Below are positions 1-8,563 of a DNA stretch of 64,000 nt, one piece after another. The stretch comes from CAZVGZ01 sp964627605. Its GTDB lineage: Bacteria > Latescibacterota > MWCZ01 > CAZVGZ01. Position numbers and translations under genes: made by a program. The DNA is taken from positions 84,758-148,757 of the forward strand of contig CAZVGZ010000003.1 in NCBI GenBank assembly GCA_964627605.1, in the 5' to 3' direction. The notes beneath the pieces were generated by a model that was not told the DNA's origin, did no database searches, and worked only from the letters and a program-made list of their open reading frames with translations. The number at the start of each line of letters is the position of its first letter. Within the stretch, counting starts at the first letter, position 1.

Positions 1-1
1 T

Positions 2-763
2 CTGCCCACCACGCTCAAGGGGATCAGCGACGCCGGTTATGCCGCCATCGAGTTGTGCCAGATAGGCGGAATGGCTGAGCATCTGCCCGACAGTCTCTCA
101 GAGGACGAGTACCGTGACATAGCGAAAATGGCAGCAGATAATGGTCTGGTGATCGAGTCCATTGGCTCCAGCACCAGTCTGCTGGATGAAGACGCTCGCA
201 AGATTTTTATCAAACGCATGGAGGCCGGCACTATTCTCGGCGCGCCTGCGATCACAAGCGGCTCCGGCGGGGCGTCGGATGACGACGAGAGCTTTGCTGA
301 GGTTGTCAAGGTGCTGACTGAGCTCGGGAAAGTTTCTGCTGACACCGGAGTTAAGCTCAGTATCAAGCCTCACGTCGGCTGCTCGGTCTACAACACCGAG
401 AGCTCGCTTAGATTCATGAACGAAGTTGATCCGGAGTGGATCGGGCTCAATGTCGATGGAAGCCATCTGTGGCGCACACCGGTGCCAGAGGTGCCAGAAG
501 ACAGTGTCGCCAGCCTCGCGCCCTACATCGTCACTGGGCGTATTCGCGACACGCTGAGCCACGAGAAGCCCATCGGTCCGGTTCCCACGCAGGTTCCAGG
601 GGGCGGTGCGATGAATCTACCTGCTGTCTGTGATGCGTTCAAGAAAGTCGATGGTCTGGAATACATCACTCTCGAAATAGTCGGCATGAAAGAGATGTCG
701 GCAGATGAGGTCAAAGACGTCGTCGATACGGCGAAAAGCGTCCTGGACCCTTATCTGGCGTAG
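2..763 (+). CDS. Sugar phosphate isomerase/epimerase-like TIM barrel (5' partial)
   Basis: The reading frame is open from base 2 to a TAG at 761-763, giving at least 253 residues; the true start lies before the window. The first codons read like the first barrel strand and helix of the xylose-isomerase-like TIM-barrel (AP endonuclease family 2) superfamily (…GYAAIELCQIGG). Later strands carry IKPHVGCSVYN, GLNVDGSHLWR and YITLEIVG, where this family places its metal- and substrate-binding His, Asp and Glu residues. Such proteins isomerise or epimerise sugars, inositols or keto-sugars; the substrate cannot be read from the sequence. A second member of the superfamily follows at 926 after a hairpin, so the two may belong to one catabolic locus. 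Confidence 0.8.
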   Translation: MPTTLKGISDAGYAAIELCQIGGMAEHLPDSLSEDEYRDIAKMAADNGLVIESIGSSTSLLDEDARKIFIKRMEAGTILGAPAITSGSGGASDDDESFAEVVKVLTELGKVSADTGVKLSIKPHVGCSVYNTESSLRFMNEVDPEWIGLNVDGSHLWRTPVPEVPEDSVASLAPYIVTGRIRDTLSHEKPIGPVPTQVPGGGAMNLPAVCDAFKKVDGLEYITLEIVGMKEMSADEVKDVVDTAKSVLDPYLA

Positions 764-790
764 GTTTTTGATTCAGGTCATTACCGAACG

Positions 791-841
791 AAAAGGCGCA
801 CATGAGGGATTGTGTGCCCTTTCAGTTTAGGTGCTTTTTTT
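791..841 (+). terminator. Candidate hairpin terminator after the first TIM-barrel gene
   Basis: Bases 791-802 and 811-822 can pair as a 12-bp stem with one A-C mismatch and one G-T wobble around an 8-base loop. An uninterrupted run of eight T follows at 834-841, about 12 bases after the stem. That gap is longer than in a textbook intrinsic terminator, so its efficiency is uncertain. The next gene starts at 926. Confidence 0.45.
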
Positions 842-925
842 GCGCGAAGACGCCTGTTGGAGCAGTATCTCCTCCGGCCGCTTCGCTCGATATACCAGAG
901 TGACTGCAACAAAAGGAAGAAGAAA

Positions 926-1708
926 ATGGGCCACCTCAAAGTCGGTGTCATGATCGAATCGTTTAGAATGGGGATAAGAAGCGGCATTGAGCAGGCCGCG
1001 AGAATTGGAGCCGACGGTTTTCAGGTCTACACGACCAATGGCGAGATGCATCCTGACAACCTCTCGCAGTCCGGCCGCAAGGATTTCCTTGGTTTCGTCG
1101 CAGGCCAGGGGCTGACCATATCAGCGCTCTGTGGAGATTTCGGCAAGCCCTACGACAAAGAGGAGGGGTTGGAAGAACTGATCACTGAGAGCAAAAAAGT
1201 GATCGATCTGGCTGTCGATCTAAAGACTTCGATTATCACCACCCACATCGGCGTTGTCGATTCCGACAAGAACGCCCCCACCAGAGCGATAATGGCCGAC
1301 GCACTTAACGAGCTTGGTGCCCACGCCGACGAGCGTGAGGTCAAGTTCGCAACTGAGACCGGCCCTGAGACCGGTGAAATTTTGGCCGATTTTATCACAG
1401 GGCTAAAAACCGACGCCATCGGCGCAAACTTTGATCCCGCCAATCTGGCGATGAACGGCTTTGACGTGATTTCAAGCCTAAAAGCGCTGCGTCCCCATAC
1501 TGTCCACACCCACGCCAAAGACGGTATTCAGCGCGACGACGGCAGCGGCGAGGAGGTGCCGTTGGGCGATGGTGCGGTACCTTGGGAAGAGTACATCGGC
1601 TATATGGATGAGACTGACTACGAAGGATTTTACACTATAGAACGCGAGGTCGGCGATGACCCCGCATCTGACATTGTCCGGGCAAAGGAATTTCTTGATA
1701 GATGGTAA
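926..1708 (+). CDS. Sugar phosphate isomerase/epimerase-like TIM barrel
   Basis: This is a complete 260-residue protein. The ATG at 926 is preferred over longer in-frame starts because AGGAAG lies about 8 bases upstream and the protein then begins directly with the first barrel strand (MGHLKVGVMIESF). Motifs in order are TTHIGVV, FATETGPETG, IGANFDPANLAMNG, VHTHAKDG and YTIEREVG, matching the Glu, Asp, His and Glu metal-ligand positions of the xylose-isomerase-like superfamily. Its length is normal for the family. The exact reaction is unknown; sugar or polyol isomerisation is a family-level inference. The stop overlaps the start of the broken cytochrome gene by 7 bases. Confidence 0.85.
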   Translation: MGHLKVGVMIESFRMGIRSGIEQAARIGADGFQVYTTNGEMHPDNLSQSGRKDFLGFVAGQGLTISALCGDFGKPYDKEEGLEELITESKKVIDLAVDLKTSIITTHIGVVDSDKNAPTRAIMADALNELGAHADEREVKFATETGPETGEILADFITGLKTDAIGANFDPANLAMNGFDVISSLKALRPHTVHTHAKDGIQRDDGSGEEVPLGDGAVPWEEYIGYMDETDYEGFYTIEREVGDDPASDIVRAKEFLDRW

Positions 1709-2114
1709 AAAAATGGCCGCTGGGTCTGCTAGCGGCGGTTACACTATCTTGCGGAGATACGACTAGCGATAGACAGAACAGCGCACCAGACAGCAAGGCT
1801 GTCGGCCCAATAAAAATGGTTATGATGGCCCGCGTGGAACCAGCATTCAAGGATATGCGAAAGCGGGTGCTTTGTGAGGTCAAGACTGACGGCGTTGCCG
1901 AGTTGCAGAGCGCATCGAGTCAGAGACGAAGTGTGTCAAAGCGCTTTCCGACGAGCAGCCACCGAAGATCTTGGCGTTGTATGACTCCTTGATCGCAGCT
2001 ACCAAAACTATCGACAAGGTTGCGGATGCCCAGGATTGGGCGAGCCTTCAGGCCACCGTACGTACTCTTGCGCAAAAAACATGCGATCGCTGTCATTTTC
2101 TGGTGCGGCGGTAG
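1702..2114 (+). pseudogene. Frameshifted class II-type cytochrome c-like exported protein
   Basis: The gene begins ATG at 1702 with a positively charged start (MVKKWP), a hydrophobic stretch and a Cys (TLSCGD) suggesting a secretion signal, possibly a weak lipobox. In this frame the protein turns to nonsense after about residue 70. Shifting frame near 1905-1913 continues sensibly (RIESETKCVKALSD) through helical sequence to CDRCH five residues before a TAG at 2112-2114. A CxxCH haem site at the C-terminal end of a small helical protein is the hallmark of class II (cytochrome c'-type) cytochromes. The two halves therefore look like one gene of about 137 residues broken by a single-base indel. 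Electron-carrier function is a family inference; the broken gene would lose its haem site. Confidence 0.65.
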
Positions 2115-2393
2115 TGCTGGAGCGGAACCGCCGTTGGCTTGACGGTTGAAATACGTTGGGCTGTGTGGCTTACACATACTGGCTGCTCTGAGGGGCCACT
2201 TTTTCTCCCGAACGACCAATTGGGCGTTTTGATGCGCCATGCCAGTCTGCAATCGGCTTTGTGTTAGCGTCGCAATTTTGACCGGTATCACCAGCTATAT
2301 CACACGAGATCAGGTTTGGCAATACGGGGAAGCTGGAGTGCGTATATCGCTGCCTGAGATATGACGTCCTGATTTTCCAAGGGGAGTGTTGAG

Positions 2394-3224
2394 ATGGTAG
2401 TTGGCGCGACGGTTGGGCAATTGCGGGAGGCGATTGAGGGTGATCGGTGGGCTGAGTTGGCGGCGGCGGGGCTTGAGGTGGTGGAGGTAAAAGAGCTCGG
2501 GGGACTTGACGAACAATTACTCGAAAAATCGCGCCAGACGATTGAAGCAGCCGAGTTGAAAGTCTGGAGCGTTCATGCGCCTTTTGGTGACCAGCTTGAT
2601 CTATCCAGCCCCGATCGCACCATCCGTTCCGCTGCTGTGACGGCGTGCCGAGAGGCTGCGATCAGACTGCACAGATTGGGAGGATCGGTGGTGGTGCTCC
2701 ACTCCAGCCGACTGTATGCTACTACTAGCGAGAACGCTGATGATCGCCTTCCACGGATGAGAGAGAGTCTGGAACGGATTGTCGATGAGGCTGCGCCTCT
2801 GGGAGTTAAGGCTGCAGTGGAGAACCTGGAGTGTGGCGCCTTAGGTCGCAGCGCTGACGAGTTGGAGGCTGTTTTGGAGGGCTTTGACGCGGCCCACACG
2901 GGGGTATGTCTAGATACGGGTCACGCTTTTTTGCAGCCAGCCCAAGGCGCTCAACTTGTAAGACAGATAGCTCCAAGGGTCATCACAACCCACTTTCACG
3001 ACAACAACGGCAAACGTGATGAGCATCTGCTGCCAGGTGAAGGTAGTGTCGATTGGGACGGGGTTTTGGAGGCGTTGAATACAGATGTTTATTGTGGACC
3101 CATCATATTCGAACTGTTTCGCGAGGATGGGTTCTACGAACGGCAAGTGCCGAAAATGTTGAGGATCGCACAAACGCACCTTTCAAAACGAGAAGACGCG
3201 AGCTCGGTGGACGGGCTAAAATGA
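2394..3224 (+). CDS. Sugar isomerase/AP endonuclease family 2-like TIM barrel
   Basis: This complete 276-residue protein has ATG at 2394 and GGGGAG about 9 bases upstream. Barrel motifs in order are VHAPFGDQ, VVVLHSSRL, AAVENLECG, GVCLDTGHAF, TTHFHDNNG and IIFELFRE. The Glu, Asp, His-x-His and Glu ligands of the xylose-isomerase-like superfamily are all in place. It is the first of three tandem paralogs (2394, 3221, 4126), and its TGA overlaps the ATG of the second copy by 4 bases, implying translational coupling. The family includes hydroxypyruvate isomerases, inositol-catabolism enzymes and endonuclease IV-like proteins. The metabolic context favours sugar chemistry, but the substrate is unknown. 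Confidence 0.85.
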   Translation: MVVGATVGQLREAIEGDRWAELAAAGLEVVEVKELGGLDEQLLEKSRQTIEAAELKVWSVHAPFGDQLDLSSPDRTIRSAAVTACREAAIRLHRLGGSVVVLHSSRLYATTSENADDRLPRMRESLERIVDEAAPLGVKAAVENLECGALGRSADELEAVLEGFDAAHTGVCLDTGHAFLQPAQGAQLVRQIAPRVITTHFHDNNGKRDEHLLPGEGSVDWDGVLEALNTDVYCGPIIFELFREDGFYERQVPKMLRIAQTHLSKREDASSVDGLK

Positions 3225-4075
3225 AGGTTGGCACCTACCTCAGCGACTTTGGTAAGTAATCAGAGGAGAACGCCTGGGAGCTATTGAGCGAATACGGGAT
3301 TGAATATGTGGACAGCAAGTTCGGTCAAGCCGGGAATGACGGTCGCGACGCAGCCCTTCTGGAATCGATACAGGTGCAAAGCGAGTCGCATGGTATCAAT
3401 ATCTGGTTTGTGCATGCGCCATTTGCGGCAGAATACTCTATATCGTCTCCGTCTCAAGCCAACGTCGACCAAGGTGTGGAGGTCGCATTGGCGTGTGTCG
3501 ATGGGTGCGCATTCCTGGGCGGATCCGGTGTCGTAACCCACTCAAGCGAGTATCTAGAAGAGTCAGAATCGCCCCGCGAACGTCTGCCCAGGGCCAAAGA
3601 GGCGCTGGCTCGGATCGTCGAGCACGCCGCGCCTCTGGGGATTCAAATCGCTGTGGAAAACCTTCCACCGCAGTGTCTCGGCGGTCGGTCGTTTGAACTG
3701 TTGGAGCTAATCGAGCCGTATGGTCGGGATGAGGTGGGATTCTGCCTTGATACAGGGCACGCGTATTTGCGTGGCGGCGAGGGGGCTACGTTGGTCGAGG
3801 CAGCGGCGCCCAATGTCATAACCACACACAATGATGGCGAGGATGATTAACATCTTCTCCCCGGTTACGGAACCATTGATTGGGACGAGGTGACCTTTGC
3901 CATGATCAACACCGACTATACAGGTCCCATCATGTTCGAGACGGCGGGGCCAGGAACGTTTGCAGATAGAGTGGGCAGGAAGCCCTCAATCGCGAAAAGT
4001 CTTTGCGAGCGCTTGCGCGCTGCTCGTGGGGAGGTTGCCGAACGTGGAATGCGTGTCTCGCGCTGCATGGTTTGA
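3221..4075 (+). pseudogene. Decayed tandem TIM-barrel paralog with two in-frame TAA codons
   Basis: A single reading frame runs from the ATG at 3221 to a TGA at 4073-4075 and aligns throughout with the intact copy at 4126, but TAA codons interrupt it at 3257-3259 and 3848-3850. Both fall where the intact copy has Gln (CEQTEEN versus GK*SEEN; GDQHQLPG versus DD*HLLPG), consistent with CAA or CAG to TAA change. The conserved TTHLHDND metal-binding motif has lost Leu-His-Asp, so even readthrough would give a protein lacking a ligand. The tail after RLRAARG also runs on further than in the paralog. The remaining sequence is well preserved, so the decay seems recent. Confidence 0.85.
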
Positions 4076-4125
4076 GGTCAACGTGCGAGGTCCCAAATCC
4101 CAACTAGAAACATTAAGGGGCGAAG

Positions 4126-4947
4126 ATGAAAATTGGTTGCGCGACCCGCAGGTTTTGTGAGCAGACTGAGGAGAATACCTGGGCTGTTCTTAAGGAAGCG
4201 GGGATAGAATACGTCGATGGCGGGCTAGGCGAAGATGGCGCTGATGGCCTTGATGACCAGCTCATGGAGACGCTTAGGGGCGACTTTGGTGCGGCAGGCA
4301 TCAAGATATGGTTCGTCCACGCCCCGTTCGTAAACCCGTACGAGATATCGTCACCTGATTCCGCCAAAGTCGAGTTGGCGATAGACGCGATTCTCGCCTG
4401 CGTGAAAGGCTGTAAGGCTTTGGGAGGTGAGGGGGTCGTGATGCACGGCAGCGAGCATATCAAGGAACCGGAAACCGCTGGCAGCCACATGCCACGCGCC
4501 AAAGAGGCGCTCAAGCGAATTGTTGAATACGCCGCCCCGCTGGGGGTTACAATCGCCATAGAAAACCTGCCGCCAGGCTACCTCGGCTGCCGCTCATCAG
4601 AGCTCTTGGAGCTTACCGATCCCTACGACGTCGACCAGTTAGGCATCTGCCTCGACACAGGACACGCCAACCTTAGCGGCGGCGAGGGTGTTGATCTTAT
4701 AAAAGATGTTGCGCCACTAATGGTGACCACTCATCTTCACGACAACGACTCCACTGGCGATCAGCACCAGCTTCCAGGAGTAGGGACGATAAATTGGGAC
4801 GACGTGGCCAGGGCACTGGTTGCCACCAAGTATACCGGCCCGGTGATGTTTGAAACTGCTGTCAGTGACTCATTCGAGGAGATGGTCAGGCAGATGCCCG
4901 ACATCGCCACTGATCTGGTTGCCCGTCTTCGCAGTGCGCGGGGTTAG
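4126..4947 (+). CDS. Sugar isomerase/AP endonuclease family 2-like TIM barrel
   Basis: The 273-residue protein starts at ATG 4126 behind an AAGGGGCGA ribosome-binding site. Conserved features are VHAPFVNPYEISSP, GVVMHGSEH, IAIENLPPG, GICLDTGHANL, TTHLHDNDS, GTINWDD and VMFETAV, so the full set of His, Glu, Asp and HxH metal ligands is present. It is the intact third member of a tandem triplet and the closest relative of the broken copy just upstream. Retention of this copy together with the first suggests the middle one became redundant. The function is inferred only to superfamily level: isomerase or epimerase of a sugar or polyol. Confidence 0.85.
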   Translation: MKIGCATRRFCEQTEENTWAVLKEAGIEYVDGGLGEDGADGLDDQLMETLRGDFGAAGIKIWFVHAPFVNPYEISSPDSAKVELAIDAILACVKGCKALGGEGVVMHGSEHIKEPETAGSHMPRAKEALKRIVEYAAPLGVTIAIENLPPGYLGCRSSELLELTDPYDVDQLGICLDTGHANLSGGEGVDLIKDVAPLMVTTHLHDNDSTGDQHQLPGVGTINWDDVARALVATKYTGPVMFETAVSDSFEEMVRQMPDIATDLVARLRSARG

Positions 4948-5050
4948 TCGGCTTGGAAAAGGCACATAATTCGGGTATCTCGTCTACAAGTTCGGCAGCG
5001 TATCTCTTTTGCGCGATGTAATTCTTACGGTGAAACATTAGGAGAGAAAC

Positions 5051-5344
5051 ATGGTCGATCATATCGTGTTGTTTAAGATCAACGAATCTGCTACAGGAGA
5101 GCAGATAGAGGCCATGCTCGAAAGCCTTCGCGGGCTGCAAGATCAGTTTGACGGTATTACTGAACTTAGATGCGGCCCCAACACCAGCGACCGCTCCCAA
5201 GGGTTTACTCACGGCCTGTTCGTGCGGTTTAAGAGCCAGGAAGACCTTGATGAGTATATGCCGCACCCGATCCACCAGAAGGCCGTCGCCGACTTCATCA
5301 TACCAATACTAGATACCATCATAGTAGTAGACTACGAGGTGTAG
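5051..5344 (+). CDS. Stress-responsive alpha/beta barrel (Dabb) domain protein
   Basis: This 97-residue protein has a clear AGGAGA site in front of the ATG at 5051. It begins VDHIVLFKIN and contains LRGLQDQFDGI, HGLFVRFKSQEDLDEYMPH and a C-terminal IIPILDTIIVVDYE. This is the pattern of the Dabb family (ferredoxin-like alpha/beta barrel, usually dimeric), including the conserved His in the first strand and the Y-x-x-H-P element. Members include olivetolic acid cyclase and many stress-induced proteins of unknown role. It follows the TIM-barrel cluster, a common setting in catabolic loci of uncultured bacteria, but no substrate can be assigned. Its 3' end overlaps a convergent NfeD-like gene by 36 bases. 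Confidence 0.8.
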   Translation: MVDHIVLFKINESATGEQIEAMLESLRGLQDQFDGITELRCGPNTSDRSQGFTHGLFVRFKSQEDLDEYMPHPIHQKAVADFIIPILDTIIVVDYEV

Positions 5345-5608
5345 CCCGCCCTCAAGCTTCAGCGGCGCTTTATAAGAGTTTTTAGGTGGCGACAGATATC
5401 TCATGACAAAGGGGCGGATCAGCACCAACACTGTAATTGTCGTTAACGAAAACGCCAGGAGCTGGGATTTGATGCCGAAGCCGAAATAGGCGACGACGGC
5501 AGATGCCGCGCAGCTGACTCCGAGGCTGGCGAGGAAAAAGCCTTGCGTGAATACCTCCAGTATAAACAAAGCTATTCCGACAACGACCCACCACTGCCAG
5601 ACCGTCAT
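5309..5608 (-). CDS. Truncated NfeD-like membrane protein
   Basis: The minus-strand ATG at 5608 gives MTVWQWWVVVGIALFILEV followed by two further hydrophobic helices (FLASLGVSCAASAVVAYFGF; LLAFSLTTITVLVLIRPFV). This is the membrane part of short NfeD-family proteins. Normally an OB-fold domain (NfeD C-terminal) follows the last helix. Here the protein ends about 29 residues later in unrelated sequence that lies over the tail of the convergent Dabb gene. The OB domain therefore seems to be deleted, and the 99-residue product is probably a remnant. NfeD proteins usually work with a membrane protease or stomatin-like partner; none is nearby. Confidence 0.6.
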   Translation of the reverse strand: MTVWQWWVVVGIALFILEVFTQGFFLASLGVSCAASAVVAYFGFGIKSQLLAFSLTTITVLVLIRPFVMRYLSPPKNSYKAPLKLEGGLHLVVYYYDGI

Positions 5609-5884
5609 AGTGCTCTCGTCTCGTTTGAGGTCCCCTAGTATTGCGTCACAATGTACAGTGGCATTGTTGCTTGGCCAAGACGCCATTGGGCGGTTGTAAG
5701 ACCAAAATTAAATCTGTAGGCCAGGCATGCGTGCCAGCCGCGTCGCTCACACGCTCGGCCCCCGCAGGGCGAACTGAATGGGGCGCTTTTGCTCTCTCAT
5801 CCCGTAGGAATTTTCAAACGACCTCTCGTATATTCGGGCCATCAGTTTTGACCTCAATCAGCATAGCTTGAAAGTGAGATAAAT

Positions 5885-7726
5885 ATGGCTTTGCGCGAAC
5901 TGCTGCCCAACATCTACAGATATGAGGACAGCTGTCACGTCTACATAGTCCGTAAAGGTGACAGAGCGATCGCGATAGATTTTGGCACCGGTGGCGTTTT
6001 GGATGAGCTGTCATCCATCGGTGTTAGCCATCTGGATTGGGTTGTGCATACCCACCACCACCGCGATCAGTGTGAGGGCGATCATCTCGCAGTAGAGCAG
6101 GGCGCGAAGATAGCTGTTCCTGAATGGGAGGCGCACTACTTTTCGGAGGCCGAACATTTTTGGGGCCGTCGCTCGATCATGCATCTCTACAATATGCGCA
6201 CCAACTTTTTCACACTTCGTGAGTCGGTGCCGGTTTCAGGCGTGCTCCAGGATTTCACATCGTTCGAGTGGAATGGTCTTACACTCGATATACTTCCTGC
6301 TCCTGGTCATACAGAGGGCGGAGTAGCGTTTGTGCTTGGGATGGACGGTAAAAGAGTCGGGTTTGTAGGCGACTTGATCCGTGACGACGGTCAGGCCGAA
6401 ACCATTCACGATCTACAGTACAACTATGGCGGCTGGGAAGGCATGCCCATGAGCATGCAGGCCATGGATTATCTGTTCCAACAGTCGCCTGATATACTAT
6501 TTCCGTCGCATGGTGAGCCGGTTGATGACCCAGAGGCTGGTATAAAAAAACTTACCGACGCCATGAGGGCATGGTTGGCTTTCTATGGCGGCGGTGGGCA
6601 TGACTTTAGTGCAGCGGAACTTAAGCCGGTTATCCCTGACGTGTATTTCTCCAAGTTCACCAACGCCAACCACTATGTTGTGCTGTCCAAAAGCGGCAAA
6701 GCGTTGTTTGTAGACTATGGTCCCAACTACGGCACCGGGCTAGTCGCTGATCTGCTACACGCAGATGAGTCAAACCGTTTCGTACCGCACTCGCTGCCTG
6801 AGTTAAAAGCGATGGGCATGACCGAGGTGGATGTGGCGATGCCCAGCCACTACCACGATGACCATATCACCGGGTTTGCCTATCTACAGCGCAAAGAGGG
6901 CACGAAGATATGGTGCTACAAAAACATGGTGGACATCCTCTCCAACCCGACCTGTGAGATCGTGGGATGCACCGTGCCCGTTGAACTGGACATAGACAGG
7001 GCGATTGAAGATGATGAGGAGTTTACCTGGGAGGAGTTCTGTTTCCGTGTGCGGTATACGCCAGGGCATTGCGACTACCACATGACGATGTTCTTGGAGC
7101 ACGAAGGCGAACGGATCGCGTTTACCGGGGACAACATTTTCAACTCCCCCAACAGGGATGACGAGGGTCGGCTGATCGCCAACTGGAACCTGATCCCTTT
7201 GAACAAGAACCGCCACGACGACCACTTCAAGACCGCTGAGACGCTGTTAGAATTCGAGCCGACGACGATCTGTCCGGGGCATGGTGGGCCGTTTGATGTC
7301 ACAAAGGACGATCTGTTGGCGTACCGCGAGCAGATGTCAGGTGTGGGCAAACACTTTCAGGGGTTGGTGGGGGACCGAAGCGTAAACAGGGCTCTCGATT
7401 TCCACTGGGCTCGCGTGTTCCCATACGAGCAGCAGGTGGAGGATGGAACCCCCATTGAAGTCACAGTGCGGATTAGGAATTACGAGGCGACATCCGCAAA
7501 TGGGACGCTTGAAGCTCGCCTGCCAAAGGGGTGGTCAGCCACACCGAGCAGTCAGTCTCTTCACATCCATGCTAGTGGCGAGGCAGAAGTGACGTTTTCG
7601 ATACTTCCTGGACCGAGATCAGTCGGGGGACCGGCGAAAGTAGCGTTCGGGTTCGCATTGGAGCTCGACGGGAAAGTGTTGGGCGAGGTGTGCAACGGTA
7701 TCGGTACCTACAGCCGGACTATCTAA
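5885..7726 (+). CDS. Double metallo-beta-lactamase-fold protein with C-terminal Ig-like domain
   Basis: The 613-residue protein contains two metallo-beta-lactamase-fold units in one chain. The first (about residues 1-230) has THHHRDQ, PGHTEGG, VGDLI and PSHGEP. The second (about 240-490) has PSHYHDDH, TPGHCDYH, FTGDNIF and CPGHGGP. Both retain the HxHxD, downstream His, Asp and last-His ligands, so both could bind metal. The final 110 residues (VTVRIRNYEA…ARLPKGWSATP…) resemble the NEW3-type beta-sandwich found on glycan-acting or exported proteins, although no signal peptide is seen. Hydrolase or lactonase activity is a fold-level inference. ATG 5885 has only a weak ribosome site (AGTGAGAT). 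Confidence 0.8.
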   Translation: MALRELLPNIYRYEDSCHVYIVRKGDRAIAIDFGTGGVLDELSSIGVSHLDWVVHTHHHRDQCEGDHLAVEQGAKIAVPEWEAHYFSEAEHFWGRRSIMHLYNMRTNFFTLRESVPVSGVLQDFTSFEWNGLTLDILPAPGHTEGGVAFVLGMDGKRVGFVGDLIRDDGQAETIHDLQYNYGGWEGMPMSMQAMDYLFQQSPDILFPSHGEPVDDPEAGIKKLTDAMRAWLAFYGGGGHDFSAAELKPVIPDVYFSKFTNANHYVVLSKSGKALFVDYGPNYGTGLVADLLHADESNRFVPHSLPELKAMGMTEVDVAMPSHYHDDHITGFAYLQRKEGTKIWCYKNMVDILSNPTCEIVGCTVPVELDIDRAIEDDEEFTWEEFCFRVRYTPGHCDYHMTMFLEHEGERIAFTGDNIFNSPNRDDEGRLIANWNLIPLNKNRHDDHFKTAETLLEFEPTTICPGHGGPFDVTKDDLLAYREQMSGVGKHFQGLVGDRSVNRALDFHWARVFPYEQQVEDGTPIEVTVRIRNYEATSANGTLEARLPKGWSATPSSQSLHIHASGEAEVTFSILPGPRSVGGPAKVAFGFALELDGKVLGEVCNGIGTYSRTI

Positions 7727-7985
7727 TCATAGAAGGATCCATCTGATGCTTTCGATTTTCCTCCTCTAGGCCGAGTCTGCGGCGATTGTCGGACTGGCCG
7801 GGCTGGTCACACGCCGGTGGGCTGACAGCTCAGACGACTGAGTATCTTTCTGCCCTATTTCTTCGGCGTGAGATACTCGGTATGCCCAGTTCTGTTAACC
7901 AGGCGACCCATCGCCACGGTCGCTATTGGTACTGTGGCCTAACAATCCCAAAACCTCTTGTTGTACCCCTACCACATTTTCGGCC

Positions 7986-8504
7986 ATGTCCAGTAGAGAC
8001 TCCGTTCTTTGTAGCCACTGTCGTTTACCGGTAAAGAGACGCCCAAAAAGCCAAGCCCACAACACATTCTGCTGCTACAGCTGCGCTGCGGCCTTTGAGG
8101 TAACCGGGGAGCATGGCGAAGCCGGACAGAGCGCGGTCTGGCTCATCCGCTTGGGGCTTGGTGGTTTTTGGGGTATGAATGTCATGCTTTTCAGTTGGCT
8201 GCTCTACTCAGACGCAGTCCACTCCATCGGCGCTGAAATCATTCCGGCTATCAGCTGGATACTGCTGGCGCTGGCAACACCGGTCGTGTTGATGCTTGGT
8301 TGGCCGTTTCTCATCGGTGGACTGAGGCAGTTGAAGACCGGTGTAATCGCAATGGACGCACTTATCGCTTTGGGATCTGTGCCCGCCTATGGGTATTCGG
8401 CCTGGGCGACGACGATTGGTCGTGAGGATATCTATTTTGACACCGCAGCTATGATCGTCAGAAGTCTGGCGGTCATCGTCAACTCATCTAGACTACGCAG
8501 TTAG
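7986..8504 (+). pseudogene. ccoI: Internally deleted cbb3-oxidase copper P-type ATPase (CcoI/FixI remnant)
   Basis: The start matches the N terminus of CcoI/FixI copper ATPases: a CSHC pair, then FCCYSCAAAFEV, the first membrane helices, and MDALIALGSVPAYGYSAWAT with YFDTAAMIV. At that point an intact enzyme would continue for about 500 residues through the actuator, DKTGT phosphorylation and nucleotide-binding domains. Instead the frame jumps directly to SLAVIVNSSRLRS, which resembles the closing helix of these ATPases, and stops at 172 residues. The simplest reading is one in-frame deletion that removed the whole catalytic core. The product could not pump copper. It sits next to a ccoS-like gene, supporting descent from a cbb3 maturation cluster. 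Confidence 0.75.
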
Positions 8505-8563
8505 ACCAGTGGCCCTATTTGGGCCTCTGTCCAACCGCCGGGTTGAGAGATAGGGGGCTCTAC

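Noticed and set aside
98..562. Long minus-strand reading frame opposite the first TIM barrel
   Set aside because: It mirrors codons of a recognised gene, has no family features and no start signals; it is a shadow frame.
7746..7841. Tiny ORF with internal TAG between the double MBL gene and ccoI
   Set aside because: It has a ribosome-like AAGGA and a hydrophobic start, but only 31 codons, an internal TAG and no recognisable family; it could be chance.
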